Translations under genes and position numbers: made by a program
The notes under the pieces: model-generated
Told to the model about the DNA's origin: nothing
The model's input: the letters and a program-made list of their open reading frames with translations, nothing else
Database searches by the model: none
Shown: one piece after another, positions 17,800 through 25,945 of the stretch
How the letters are laid out: each line of letters begins with the position of its first letter
Numbering within the stretch: the stretch's first letter is position 1
NCBI GenBank assembly: GCA_963702685.1
Contig: CAVPDQ010000021.1
Span: forward strand, 62,001-126,000
Source: AP-15 sp963702685
GTDB lineage: Bacteria; Pseudomonadota; Alphaproteobacteria; ATCC43930; CGMCC-115725
Reading direction: 5' to 3'
Length of the DNA: 64,000 nt

Positions 17800-18153
17800 A
17801 TGATCAAGACCGTCGGCCTGTTGACCCGCAAGGACGGCCTCAGCCACGCAGACTTCGTCAAGCATTGGTACGAGGTCCACGCGCCGTTGGCGCATGCCGT
17901 GCCGGGGGTGCGGCGCTATGTCCAATCGCACATTCTCGACGAGCGCACGCGCCCCGACATTCCGGCGACCGAGGTCGCGATCGATGGCATCGCCGAATTA
18001 TGGTACGACGACCGCGCGGCGATGGAGCGCGCCAACGCGACACAAGAGGCCAAGCGCTTGCACGATGACGGCGCGCTGTTCATCGGCCGGATCAAGAGCT
18101 TTATCGTCGAGGAGAGGGTGATCATCCCGGTGGCGCCGGAGCGAACGCGATGA
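17800..18153 (+). CDS. EthD-family dimeric alpha/beta-barrel protein
   Basis: A 117-aa ferredoxin-like protein of the EthD family, small proteins often encoded beside ring-cleaving or ether-degrading enzymes. It begins MIKTVGLLTRKDGLS and has the family stretch FVKHWYEVHAPLA, then VRRYVQSH and IAELWYDD. ATG 17800 has a GAAGGAGCGAG ribosome site. Its stop overlaps the homogentisate dioxygenase start by 4 bp (ATGA), so the two are co-translated. The 105-bp gap to the divergent 250-aa gene (17695-17799) must hold both promoters. A role in tyrosine or homogentisate catabolism is inferred from context only. Confidence 0.85.
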   Translation: MIKTVGLLTRKDGLSHADFVKHWYEVHAPLAHAVPGVRRYVQSHILDERTRPDIPATEVAIDGIAELWYDDRAAMERANATQEAKRLHDDGALFIGRIKSFIVEERVIIPVAPERTR

Positions 18154-19433
18154 CCGGCTATCAGGGCGGCTTCGGCAACGAGCTGGCGAGCGAGGCCATG
18201 CCGGGTGCCTTGCCCGAAGGCCAGAACGCGCCGCAGCGCCATCCCTTGGGCCTCTACACCGAGCAGATCTCCGGCACCTCCTTTACCGCGCCGCGCTCCG
18301 CGAACCGGCGGTCCTGGCTCTACCGCATCCGGCCTTCTGCCGCCCACCCGCGGTTCTGCCGCATCGACAACGGCCTCCTGCGCAGCACGCCCTTCGACGA
18401 GGCCGAGCCGCCGCCAAACCGGCTGCGCTGGGACCCCCTGCCCTTTCCCGACGGGCCGGCCGATTTTATCGACAGCCTCGTTACGATCGGCGGCAATGGC
18501 GATGCCGGTCTCCATGCGGGCATGGCCGTTCATGTCTACCGCGCCACCCGGCCGATGGAGCGGCGCGTCTTTTACGATGCCGACGGCGAGCTGTTGATCG
18601 TCCCGCAGCAGGGGCGGCTCGGGCTCTACACCGAATTCGGCCCGGTGGAGGTGGCGCCCGGCGAGATCGCGCTCGTCCCGCGCGGGGTCAAATTCCGAGC
18701 GGCGCTGCCCGACAACAAGGCCCGCGGCTATATTTGCGAGAATTACGGGCAATTGCTCCGGCTGCCGGAGCTCGGGCCGATCGGCGCCAATGGCCTCGCC
18801 AGCCCGCACGACTTTTTGAGCCCCGCTGCTGCCTATGAAGACCGCGACGAGACATTCGAGATCGTCGTCAAATTCGCCGGCAATCTATGGGCGACGCAGC
18901 TCGACCACTCGCCGCTCGACGTTGTCGCCTGGCGCGGCAATTACGCGCCCTGCAAATACGATCTGGCGCGGTTCAACGCGATGGGCTCGGTCGGCTTCGA
19001 CCATCCCGACCCGTCGATTTTCACGGTGCTGACCTCGCCTTCGGAAGTTGCCGGCTCCGCCAATTGCGATTTCGTGATCTTTCCGCCGCGCTGGGTCGTG
19101 GCCGAGCACACCTTTCGGCCGCCCTGGTTCCACCGCAACGTCATGAACGAGCTGATGGGCCTGGTGCACGGCGTTTACGACGCCAAGGCCGAAGGTTTCG
19201 TTCCCGGCGGCATGTCGCTGCACAATTGCATGGCTGCGCACGGCCCCGACGCGGCGACCTTTGCCAAAGCCGGCGCCGCCGACCTCGTGCCGCAAAAAAT
19301 CGAAGGCGCACTTGCCGTTATGTTCGAGACTCGGTTCCCGATTCGCCCCACCCGCTTCGCCCTCGAAACCCCGGCCTTGCAGGCCGATTACGACGCCTGC
19401 TGGCAGGGCTTCCCAAAAATGTTCAAAGGATGA
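18150..19433 (+). CDS. hmgA: Homogentisate 1,2-dioxygenase
   Basis: Fe(II) enzyme opening homogentisate to maleylacetoacetate, the ring-cleavage step of phenylalanine/tyrosine catabolism. The 427-aa product has the N-terminal family start GYQGGFGNELASEA, GLYTEQISGTSF, and the metal site FHRNVMNELMG (His and Glu ligands) followed by GGMSLHNCMAAHGPD with the last His. Length is normal (about 430). ATG overlaps the upstream EthD stop (ATGA). Fumarylacetoacetase and maleylacetoacetate isomerase are not adjacent, so later steps must be encoded elsewhere. The 154 bp after the gene contain a short palindrome (cccggcgcaggccggga near 19490) of dispersed-repeat type. Confidence 0.96.
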   Translation: MTGYQGGFGNELASEAMPGALPEGQNAPQRHPLGLYTEQISGTSFTAPRSANRRSWLYRIRPSAAHPRFCRIDNGLLRSTPFDEAEPPPNRLRWDPLPFPDGPADFIDSLVTIGGNGDAGLHAGMAVHVYRATRPMERRVFYDADGELLIVPQQGRLGLYTEFGPVEVAPGEIALVPRGVKFRAALPDNKARGYICENYGQLLRLPELGPIGANGLASPHDFLSPAAAYEDRDETFEIVVKFAGNLWATQLDHSPLDVVAWRGNYAPCKYDLARFNAMGSVGFDHPDPSIFTVLTSPSEVAGSANCDFVIFPPRWVVAEHTFRPPWFHRNVMNELMGLVHGVYDAKAEGFVPGGMSLHNCMAAHGPDAATFAKAGAADLVPQKIEGALAVMFETRFPIRPTRFALETPALQADYDACWQGFPKMFKG

Positions 19434-19587
19434 TCACCACAGAGACACGGAGAACGCAAACATCCACACCCTCCCGCCATCCCGGCGCAGGCCGGGACCC
19501 ATCGCGGCCATTGGGCACCGGCCTTCGTCGGTGACGGGTTGTGCCTGCCAACTCTCTCGGCGATCTCCGTATCTCGGTAGTGAATCC

Positions 19588-19915
19588 TTACTTGACCGAA
19601 GAGAATGCGGTTGGCTGGAGAATGCTGTTTTCGACGCGGGCGACGATGGCGCCGTTTTTTTCGGTCTCGGCGCGCTTTGTGTGCCATTCGGGATCGGCCT
19701 GGAACGCGTTCCATTTCTTTTCGCGGTCGGCGAGCAACTCCCATTTGAGGAGGTAATGGAGCGTCTGGTTCGAACTCGCCGATGCCCGTGGTCCAAAAGC
19801 CGGCCTGCTCGATGCCGTGCCGCTTCCAGATGCCAATCGTGATCGTGTCGAACCGCTTCAACAAATCGGGCAGGCGGCCCGGCACACAGTGATAGATGCG
19901 CAATTCGTAGAGCAT
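19588..19915 (-). pseudogene. NIPSNAP family protein, frameshifted copy
   Basis: Small dimeric alpha/beta-barrel protein of the NIPSNAP family (function unclear in bacteria). The first half (ATG 19915) reads MLYELRIYHCVPGRLPDLLK and GFWTTGIGE. The frame changes near 19775 and resumes with SNQTLHYLLKWELLADREKK, then FQADPEWHTKRAETEKNG and the end PTAFSSVK at 19588. It is a close paralogue of the intact gene at 19929-20255, 13 bp upstream, with the same organisation and C-terminus. One indel separates the two halves. The upstream copy remains intact, so loss might be tolerated. Confidence 0.85.
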
Positions 19916-19928
19916 GTCGGTTGCTCCC

Positions 19929-20255
19929 CTATTTCACCGAGGAAAAGCTCGTGGGATGCAGGATCGTGTTGGTGATCGAGGCGACGATCTGGCCGTTCTT
20001 CTCGGTTTCGGCGCGTCCCGAGACCCATGCCGGATCGGCCTGGAAGCCGGCAAACCGCCGCGCCCGGTCGTCGAGCGATTCCCATTGCAGCATGTAATAG
20101 AGGTCCTGGTTCGACGACCCGATCGCGACGGTCCAGAACCCCGCCTGCTTGATCCCGTGCTTTTCCCACAACGGCAAGGTCAGCTGGTCAAACCGCTTGA
20201 TCAGATCGGGCAGACGCCCCGGCACGCAATGATAGACACGCAATTCATAGATCAT
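19929..20255 (-). CDS. NIPSNAP family protein
   Basis: A 108-aa protein with the family start MIYELRVYHCVPGRLPDLIKRF, the central LYYMLQWESLDDRARRF and DPAWVSGRAETEKNG, and the conserved C-terminus PTSFSSVK. Single-domain NIPSNAP proteins form dimeric ferredoxin-like barrels. Bacterial members lie near amidases and catabolic genes, but no reaction is established. It forms a tandem pair with the frameshifted paralogue downstream. It lies after the amidase genes on the same strand, separated by a 131-bp gap filled by a palindromic repeat. Confidence 0.9.
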   Translation of the reverse strand: MIYELRVYHCVPGRLPDLIKRFDQLTLPLWEKHGIKQAGFWTVAIGSSNQDLYYMLQWESLDDRARRFAGFQADPAWVSGRAETEKNGQIVASITNTILHPTSFSSVK

Positions 20256-20286
20256 CTCGTCTCCTCCTACTGTTGATGGTCAGTCT

Positions 20287-20366
20287 GTAGGATGGGCTGA
20301 GCATTTGCGAAGCCCATCGGCACCCGCCCGAATCAGATGGGCTTCGTTTCACTCAGCCCATCCTAC
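20287..20366. repeat. Dispersed palindromic repeat (cccatcctacg family), copy 2
   Basis: Perfect 15-bp inverted arms, gtaggatgggctgag (20287-20301) and ctcagcccatcctac (20352-20366), enclose nested arms gcgaagcccatc and gatgggcttcg. It can fold as a long hairpin and occupies the gap between amidase and NIPSNAP genes. Confidence 0.85.
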
Positions 20367-20386
20367 GCGCTCGGCTACCACGGCGG

Positions 20387-21655
20387 CTACAGCCGGGGCT
20401 CGACCCAGGCGGCGGCGTCGAGCAGGGCTTCGTCGCGGAAGCGGGCGCCGACGAGCTGGATGCCGAGCGGCAGCCCGTTTCGGCCGGTGCCCGCCGGGAG
20501 CGTCAGGCAGGGCGTCCAGGCCAGCGTCCAGATCGCGTTGAAGCGCGCGTCGCCGGTCGAGCCCAAGCCTTCGGGCGCCTCGCCGACCGCACTCGGCGTC
20601 AGCAGCACGTCGAATCCGGTAAAGACATCGTCGAGATCGCGGCGGAAGTCCTCGGCGGCTTCGAGCGCACCGGTGTAGGCAGAAAGCGGCAGGGCGCGGC
20701 CGGGTTTCAGGAGGCCGTCGCGCAGGGCCGGGCTCAATTGGTCGCCATGCATTTCGTATTCATAGGCATAGTTCCGCGCCGCCTCGAACTCGAAAATCCG
20801 GCGCTGCCGGTCGAGGAAATCGGGCGGGACCGGTGCTGTCTCCTTGACCGTCGCGCCGGCGGCCGAAAGCCGGGCGGCGGTGCGTTCGAGCAGCGCGTGG
20901 GTGTCGGGATCGGCATGGTCCCAGGCGGGGGTGCGGCAAAAGCCGATGCGCGGCGCGTTCGAGGCGCGGTCGACCGAGCGGCGCGGCTGCATCAGCAGCA
21001 CGGCGCGCATCAACGCCACGTCGTCGAGGCTGCGGCAGATCAGCCCGAGCGTGTCGAGGTTGTGGCACTGCATCTTGATGCCGACCCGGCTGAACTCGCC
21101 AAAGGAGGGCTTGTAGCCGACGACGCCGCAAAACGCCGCCGGGCGGATCGTCGAGCCGCCGGTCTGCGTCGCGAACCCGACCGGCACCTGAAAATCGGCG
21201 ACCGCGGCGGCCGAGCCCGAGGACGAGCCGCCGGGGGTGTGCGCCGGGTTCAACGGGTGCACGGTCTCGCGCGGGTGGCGGTTGGCGAATTCGGTCGTGA
21301 CCGTCTTGCCGAGGATCACGCCGCCCGCCACTCGGGTCAGCGCGACACAGGCGGCATCGGCAAAGGGCCGGTTGCCCTTATAGATCGGCGAGCCGTGCTG
21401 GGTCGGCATGTCGAACGTGTCGATCACGTCCTTGACCCCGACCGGGACCCCCTTCAGCACGCCGGGCCGCCCGGCCTTGTCGATCGCCCGCGCCACCCGC
21501 AGGGCCCATTCCGGATCGAGCCAGACCCAAGCCTTGATTGCGGAGCGCGCCTCGATGCGGTCGAGGCAGTCGCGGACGAGCTCTTCGGCGGTCAAGCTGC
21601 CGGCTTCGAGGCGGGCGGCCGCTTCGGAGGCGGTCAGGCGTTCGGCGCCGCTCAT
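20387..21655 (-). CDS. Amidase (amidase-signature family), second of a tandem pair
   Basis: Hydrolase of the amidase-signature family, cutting amides with a Ser-cisSer-Lys triad. The 422-aa product has the Lys in GVPVGVKDVIDT, the signature TPGGSSSGSAAAVA with cis-Ser, and the nucleophile region TQTGGSTIRPAAFCG. The C-terminal LPAGTGRNGLPLGIQLVGA is typical. ATG 21655 overlaps the stop of the upstream amidase by 4 bp (ATGA), so both come from one transcript. GatA function is unlikely because gatC/gatB are absent and the GatA-specific C-terminal region is not evident. Substrate unknown. Confidence 0.9.
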   Translation of the reverse strand: MSGAERLTASEAAARLEAGSLTAEELVRDCLDRIEARSAIKAWVWLDPEWALRVARAIDKAGRPGVLKGVPVGVKDVIDTFDMPTQHGSPIYKGNRPFADAACVALTRVAGGVILGKTVTTEFANRHPRETVHPLNPAHTPGGSSSGSAAAVADFQVPVGFATQTGGSTIRPAAFCGVVGYKPSFGEFSRVGIKMQCHNLDTLGLICRSLDDVALMRAVLLMQPRRSVDRASNAPRIGFCRTPAWDHADPDTHALLERTAARLSAAGATVKETAPVPPDFLDRQRRIFEFEAARNYAYEYEMHGDQLSPALRDGLLKPGRALPLSAYTGALEAAEDFRRDLDDVFTGFDVLLTPSAVGEAPEGLGSTGDARFNAIWTLAWTPCLTLPAGTGRNGLPLGIQLVGARFRDEALLDAAAWVEPRL

Positions 21656-22947
21656 TTTACGTCTCCCAGCCGGCGTTCGACCCACAGCGCCGTCTCCAGC
21701 AATCGCTCGTCGGCATGGCGGCGGCCGACCAGCTGGACCCCGACCGGCATGTCGTCCGGGCCGCGGCCCGCCGGCAAGGTCAGGCAAGGCATCGCGAATT
21801 GCGTCCACAGCGCATTGAAGATCGCAGAACCCGTGTTGCCGAGGCCGCGCGGCGCTTGGCCGGGCGCGGGCAGGGTCAGGATCGCGTCAAAGCCCGCCGC
21901 CCATTCCCGCGCCGCCGCCCGCGCCTTTTCCATCCTGCGCCAGGCGCCGCGGAACTGCTCCAAGGTGAGCTCCCGGCCGAGCGCGATCTTCTCCTCGCGC
22001 AGCGGCTGGCTCAGCAATGCCTCGTGGCGGCAAAGCTCGGGCATGTGGTTGCGCAGCCCCTCGAACGAGCCGATGACGCTCTGCGTCTCGTCGGCGCTCG
22101 CGCATTCGGCGGGCAGCTCGGTGTCGGCGACCTTGGCACCGGCGGCGGCGAGGCGGTCGGCGGCGGCTTCGAGCGCGGCACGGCCTTCGGGCAAGGCGTC
22201 GTCCCAATGCGGGCCGCGGCAGAGACCGAGCCGCGGCGGCGTCTCTGGCATCGCCGGCGGCTCGTAGGGAATCGCCATCATCGCCGCGCGGAAGAGCGCG
22301 ATGTCGGCGACCCCTCGCGCCATGATGCCGACCGTGTCGAAAGCCTCGGTGTTGGTCCGCATCCCGGCCGGCGGAAAGAGGCTGATGCTCGGCTTGAAGC
22401 CGACGACGCCACAATAGGCGGCGGGGCGCAAGACCGAGCCAGCGGTCTGGGTCCCGACCGCGAGCGGCACCATGAAATCGGCGACCGCCGCCGCCGATCC
22501 GCTCGACGAGCCGCCCGGCGTGCGCGACGGATCGTGCGGGTTCGAGGTCGGGCCCGGATAGCGGTTGGCAAACTCGGTCGTGACCGTCTTGCCCATCAGG
22601 ATGCCGCCCGCGGCGCGCGGCAGCACCGCGGCGCTCGCATCCCAGGGCGGCCGCCATCCGGTATAGATGCGCGAGCCGTACCCGGTCGGCATGTTCGCCG
22701 TGTCGAAAATGTCCTTGAGCCCGAATGGCACGCCGCCCATCGGCCCCTTCTTTCCGGTTCGGTCGAAGGCGCGCGCCTCGGCCAGCGCCGCATCACGGTC
22801 CAAATAAGCCCAGGCGCGCACCACCGGCTCGCGCTCGGCGATCCGCTCGAGGCAACTCGCCACCACCCTTTCCGCCGTCAAGCCGCCGCCTTCGATCAGG
22901 CGGGCCATTTCGGTTGCCGGCAGGCGGTTCGGTTCGCGATCGGGCAT
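21652..22947 (-). CDS. Amidase (amidase-signature family), first of a tandem pair
   Basis: A 431-aa amidase-signature enzyme with GVPFGLKDIFDT (catalytic Lys), RTPGGSSSGSAAAVADF (cis-Ser) and GTQTAGSVLRPAAYCG (nucleophile Ser). It resembles the downstream gene strongly through the catalytic core (KTVTTEFANR and FKPS/YKPS stretches are shared) but less so in the C-terminal third, so it is a diverged tandem duplicate. ATG 22947 has an AAGGGGA ribosome site. The 216 bp upstream (22948-23163) contain no gene, only a 29-codon reading frame in locally lower-GC DNA. Substrate unknown. Confidence 0.9.
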   Translation of the reverse strand: MPDREPNRLPATEMARLIEGGGLTAERVVASCLERIAEREPVVRAWAYLDRDAALAEARAFDRTGKKGPMGGVPFGLKDIFDTANMPTGYGSRIYTGWRPPWDASAAVLPRAAGGILMGKTVTTEFANRYPGPTSNPHDPSRTPGGSSSGSAAAVADFMVPLAVGTQTAGSVLRPAAYCGVVGFKPSISLFPPAGMRTNTEAFDTVGIMARGVADIALFRAAMMAIPYEPPAMPETPPRLGLCRGPHWDDALPEGRAALEAAADRLAAAGAKVADTELPAECASADETQSVIGSFEGLRNHMPELCRHEALLSQPLREEKIALGRELTLEQFRGAWRRMEKARAAAREWAAGFDAILTLPAPGQAPRGLGNTGSAIFNALWTQFAMPCLTLPAGRGPDDMPVGVQLVGRRHADERLLETALWVERRLGDVK

Positions 22948-23163
22948 GGCGGGTCCCCTTGGACGGTCGGCGGACTATTTAGCCACACCGGCGCGCCGCG
23001 CGCATGCGCGAAATCGATGCCCCGCTACCAGCCTGAATCCTCCGTCGCCTTTGAGAGTTCGATCCAATATGAAGTGAGTGATTTCAGTCGTTCATAGTAC
23101 TCTCCAGGTGTCATGTCTGGAGAGGATCGCAAGATGTGGACTGAAACCACCCAGCCCCAGCTC

Positions 23164-23823
23164 TCAGCCCAGCAGCTTGCCCAGCTTTGCTGCCATGTCT
23201 TCGGGCGGGGTTTCGCTGTTGATGCTGGCGGCGAAGCGGCCTTGCGGGTCCATGACATAGATGACCGAAGAGTGGTCGACCGAATAGTCGCCGCCCGATT
23301 CTTCATGCTTGGCGTAATAGACCCGGTAATCCTTTGCCGCCTGGGCAATTTCGGCGTCGGTGCCGGTCAAGGCCAGGATCGGCGCGCCAAAGGCGGCAAC
23401 ATAATCCTTGAGCGCCGGCGGCGTGTCGCGCGCCGGGTCGATGGTAATAAAGACCGGGCGGAATTCGCCGCGGTTCGGCCCGAGCTTGTCGAGCGCCAGC
23501 GCGATGTTGTTGAGCGCGGTCGGGCAGGCGTCCGGGCAATGGGTATAGCCGAAATAGACGAGCAGCCATTTGCCACGGAGGCTCGCATCGGTGACCGTCC
23601 TGCCGTTCTGGTCGGTCAGATGAAACGGCCCGCCGATGGCGCGGCCGAGGATCGTGCCGGCGACACCATGCGGGCCGTCGCGGAGCTCGATCCCGACAAG
23701 AAGGCCGGTGCCGAGAATGACCACGGCGGCGAGGATCGCTGCCGCGAGCATAAAGCGGGACGAGCCGCCCGGCGCGGCGGGCGCGCCGCCGGCAGGAGTC
23801 TCGCCGGACGGGTCACTGGCCAT
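23164..23823 (-). CDS. SCO1/SenC family copper chaperone
   Basis: Membrane-anchored thioredoxin-fold protein that delivers copper to the CuA site of cytochrome c oxidase. The 219-aa protein has a disordered Pro/Gly-rich N-terminus, one membrane helix (about residues 24-45, LAAAILAAVVILGTGLLVGI), then the Sco domain: YFGYTHCPDACPTAL with both copper-ligand cysteines, TIDPARDTP, and the third ligand His in SVDHSSVIYVMDP. Length and topology match the family. No cytochrome oxidase genes are nearby. It is co-oriented with the GNAT gene upstream (36-bp gap). Confidence 0.93.
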   Translation of the reverse strand: MASDPSGETPAGGAPAAPGGSSRFMLAAAILAAVVILGTGLLVGIELRDGPHGVAGTILGRAIGGPFHLTDQNGRTVTDASLRGKWLLVYFGYTHCPDACPTALNNIALALDKLGPNRGEFRPVFITIDPARDTPPALKDYVAAFGAPILALTGTDAEIAQAAKDYRVYYAKHEESGGDYSVDHSSVIYVMDPQGRFAASINSETPPEDMAAKLGKLLG

Positions 23824-23859
23824 GCCTAAGCCTCGCCGGGTGCCGGCATCTCCGTCAAA

Positions 23860-24570
23860 TCAGCCTCTCAATCCCGCGAGCGCGGCCCGCTGATGCCCCT
23901 CGGCGTCGAAATTGGCAGGGTCGAGCCAGCGCTCGAACGCCGCGCGCAGGGCCGGCCATTCGCCCTCGATAATCGAAAACCAGGCGGTGTCGCGGCTCCT
24001 TTGCTTATAGACCGTCGCCTGCCTGAACAACCCCTCATAGCGAAAGCCGAGACGCAATGCCGCAGCGCGCGAGGCGGCATTCAGCGAATCGCATTTCCAT
24101 TCGTAGCGGCGATAGCCGAGCTCGTCGAAGACGCGCCGCATCAAGAGGTACATCGCTTCTGTCGCCGCCGGCTTTTTTTGCAGCCGCGGGCTGTAGCTGA
24201 TGCCGCCGACCTCGATCGCGCCGGCCGGACGGTCGATCCGCATCAGGCTCGCGACCCCGACCGCCCGGCCGCTCGCGGCATCGACGATGGCGTGGCAGAG
24301 CGGGTCGTCGCGGGCCGCGGCGGCCTGCGCCCATTCACGATATGCGTCAAAGCCGGCGAACGGCCCGTAGGGCAGGTAGGTCCAGTTGCGGCCCTCCTTG
24401 TCCTCGCTGTAGGCGGCAAAGAGGTCGGCGGCGTGACGCGCGGGGTCGAGCGGCTCGACCCGGCAGAACCGGCCTGCCAGCGGTGTGCGCGGCGGGGCCG
24501 GGCGCGCCGTCCACCCCGGCAGCGGCGGGCCGATCGGCTGGCCGAGATGGTTGCGGTGGCCTTCGCTCAT
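23860..24570 (-). CDS. GNAT family N-acetyltransferase (RimJ/RimL-like)
   Basis: A 236-aa acetyltransferase of the RimJ/RimL-like GNAT branch, which acetylates protein N-termini or small amines. Recognisable parts are the N-terminal PLAGRFCRVEPLDP, WTYLPYGPFAG, AVGVASLMRI, GGISYSPRLQKKPAATEAMYLL (acetyl-CoA-binding region) and RRYEWKCDSLNAASRAAALRLGFRYEG (C-terminal signature). I chose ATG 24570, with GGAGGAAGG upstream; a GTG one codon earlier is also open. It follows the ion-transporter gene by 43 bp on the same strand. Substrate cannot be inferred. Confidence 0.88.
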   Translation of the reverse strand: MSEGHRNHLGQPIGPPLPGWTARPAPPRTPLAGRFCRVEPLDPARHAADLFAAYSEDKEGRNWTYLPYGPFAGFDAYREWAQAAAARDDPLCHAIVDAASGRAVGVASLMRIDRPAGAIEVGGISYSPRLQKKPAATEAMYLLMRRVFDELGYRRYEWKCDSLNAASRAAALRLGFRYEGLFRQATVYKQRSRDTAWFSIIEGEWPALRAAFERWLDPANFDAEGHQRAALAGLRG

Positions 24571-24613
24571 CACCCTTCCTCCAACGAACCCCTGCCAATC
24601 TCGCGCGGAATGC

Positions 24614-25945
24614 TCAAAGCCACAACAGGCCGGCGAGGATCGTCAGCACCGTCACCGGCGCGCCGACCCGGAAATGTTGCCAAAAGCCGATCGTGACGCC
24701 GCGGGCGGCGGCGCGCTCGACGACGATCAGGTTCGCCACCGAGCCGAGGATCGTCAAATTGCCGGCCAAGGTCGCGGCCATGGCGACGATGCGCCAGGCC
24801 CGCAGCGGATCGGCGAGCGCCGGGATAAAGGGCTTCAGCACCAAGACCGCCGGCACATTGCTGACGAGGTTCGAGAGTGCCGCCGTCACCAGCGCCAGCA
24901 CCGATGCGCGGTCGAGGTGCTGACGGCCGATCTCGGCGACGATCGTCGGCGACAGCAGCGCCCTTTCGAACCCGGCGACGACGATAAAGAGCCCGGCAAA
25001 CATCAACAAAAGCGGCCAGTCGATCTCGCGATAGATCTTTTCGCTCTTGACCGCGCGGGTCAGCAGCAATGCCGCGCCGGCGAGGAGCGCCACTTCCGCC
25101 GGCGGCCAGCCGACAAAGAACCCGGCCGTCATCGCCACCGCCGCCAGCGCCGATTTGATCGCGAGCGCCCGATGCGCATGCGCCGGCGCCGGCCGCCCGT
25201 CGAGCCGCTCGCGCGTCCGGAACTCTGCCGGGTGCAGCACGGCGATCAGCACAAACAGCACCACGAGGCCGATCGCCGCGACCGGCGCCAGCGATGCGGC
25301 AAAGCTCGTGTAGGAAATCCCGGACAAGCTGCCGATCATGATGTTTTGCGGGTTGCCGGTAATGGTCGCGGCACCGCCGATATTGGACGCCATCGCCAAT
25401 GCCAGCAGGTACGGCACCGGATCGCGGCGCAGGCGCAAAACGAGGTCGAGGACGAGCGGGGTCAATGCCAGGCAGATCGTGTCGTTGACCAAAAACGCCG
25501 AGAAGCAGCCCGCGATCAGGATTACCGCGGCGAGCAGCACGAGCGGATGACCGGCGCGCGCCACCGCCCAGTTGCCGATCCATCGAAAAAACCCGGAAAG
25601 GCGCAGATTGGCGACCACGATCATGACGCCGAGCAAGAGCGCGATCGTATCGAAATCGATCGCATGCAGGGCGGCGTCGAGCGGCAGCACGCCCGCCGCG
25701 ATCATCAGGCTGGCGCCGAGCAGGGCGGCCCCCGCGCGGTCGAGATAAAGGCCCGGAAATTTGCCGATCGCGATCACGACATAGGTCGCGGCAAAGATTG
25801 CGACCACCGCGGCGCGCCGCGGCCCGAGCGCCCTCTCGGCGAGCCACAAGGCGACCCCGCCGGCGGCGATTGCAGCGACGGCCGCAGCAGCCGGGAGACG
25901 AAGGCGGCGCAAGCTGCCTAGCATCCTCGTCCCCGGCATCCTCAT
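24614..25945 (-). CDS. SLC13/ArsB/NhaD-type ion transporter
   Basis: A 443-aa polytopic inner-membrane permease of the ion transporter superfamily that holds ArsB, NhaD and the SLC13/CitM anion carriers. About eleven hydrophobic helices are visible. The two inverted half-repeats carry FLVNDTICLALTPLVL and ASNIGGAATITGNPQN in the first, and LSNLVSNVPAVLVLKPF and AGNLTILGSVANLI in the second. The paired N-D-T and N-P/N-V re-entrant motifs are typical. No ars genes are adjacent, so arsenite export is not supported. The ATG overlaps the upstream MFS stop by 4 bp (ATGA). Confidence 0.85.
   Translation of the reverse strand: MRMPGTRMLGSLRRLRLPAAAAVAAIAAGGVALWLAERALGPRRAAVVAIFAATYVVIAIGKFPGLYLDRAGAALLGASLMIAAGVLPLDAALHAIDFDTIALLLGVMIVVANLRLSGFFRWIGNWAVARAGHPLVLLAAVILIAGCFSAFLVNDTICLALTPLVLDLVLRLRRDPVPYLLALAMASNIGGAATITGNPQNIMIGSLSGISYTSFAASLAPVAAIGLVVLFVLIAVLHPAEFRTRERLDGRPAPAHAHRALAIKSALAAVAMTAGFFVGWPPAEVALLAGAALLLTRAVKSEKIYREIDWPLLLMFAGLFIVVAGFERALLSPTIVAEIGRQHLDRASVLALVTAALSNLVSNVPAVLVLKPFIPALADPLRAWRIVAMAATLAGNLTILGSVANLIVVERAAARGVTIGFWQHFRVGAPVTVLTILAGLLWL

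Noticed and set aside
20387..22947. Calling the tandem amidases GatA
   Set aside because: No gatB or gatC is nearby and two overlapping paralogues are not expected for the tRNA amidotransferase.
23025..23112. Short minus-strand frame after the second amidase (29 codons)
   Set aside because: It lies in a lower-GC spot and lacks a ribosome site or any homologue known to me; it may be a remnant but cannot be supported as a gene.
24614..25945. Calling the transporter an arsenite pump (ArsB)
   Set aside because: The fold is shared, but no ars genes are nearby and the motifs do not distinguish ArsB from NhaD or SLC13 carriers.
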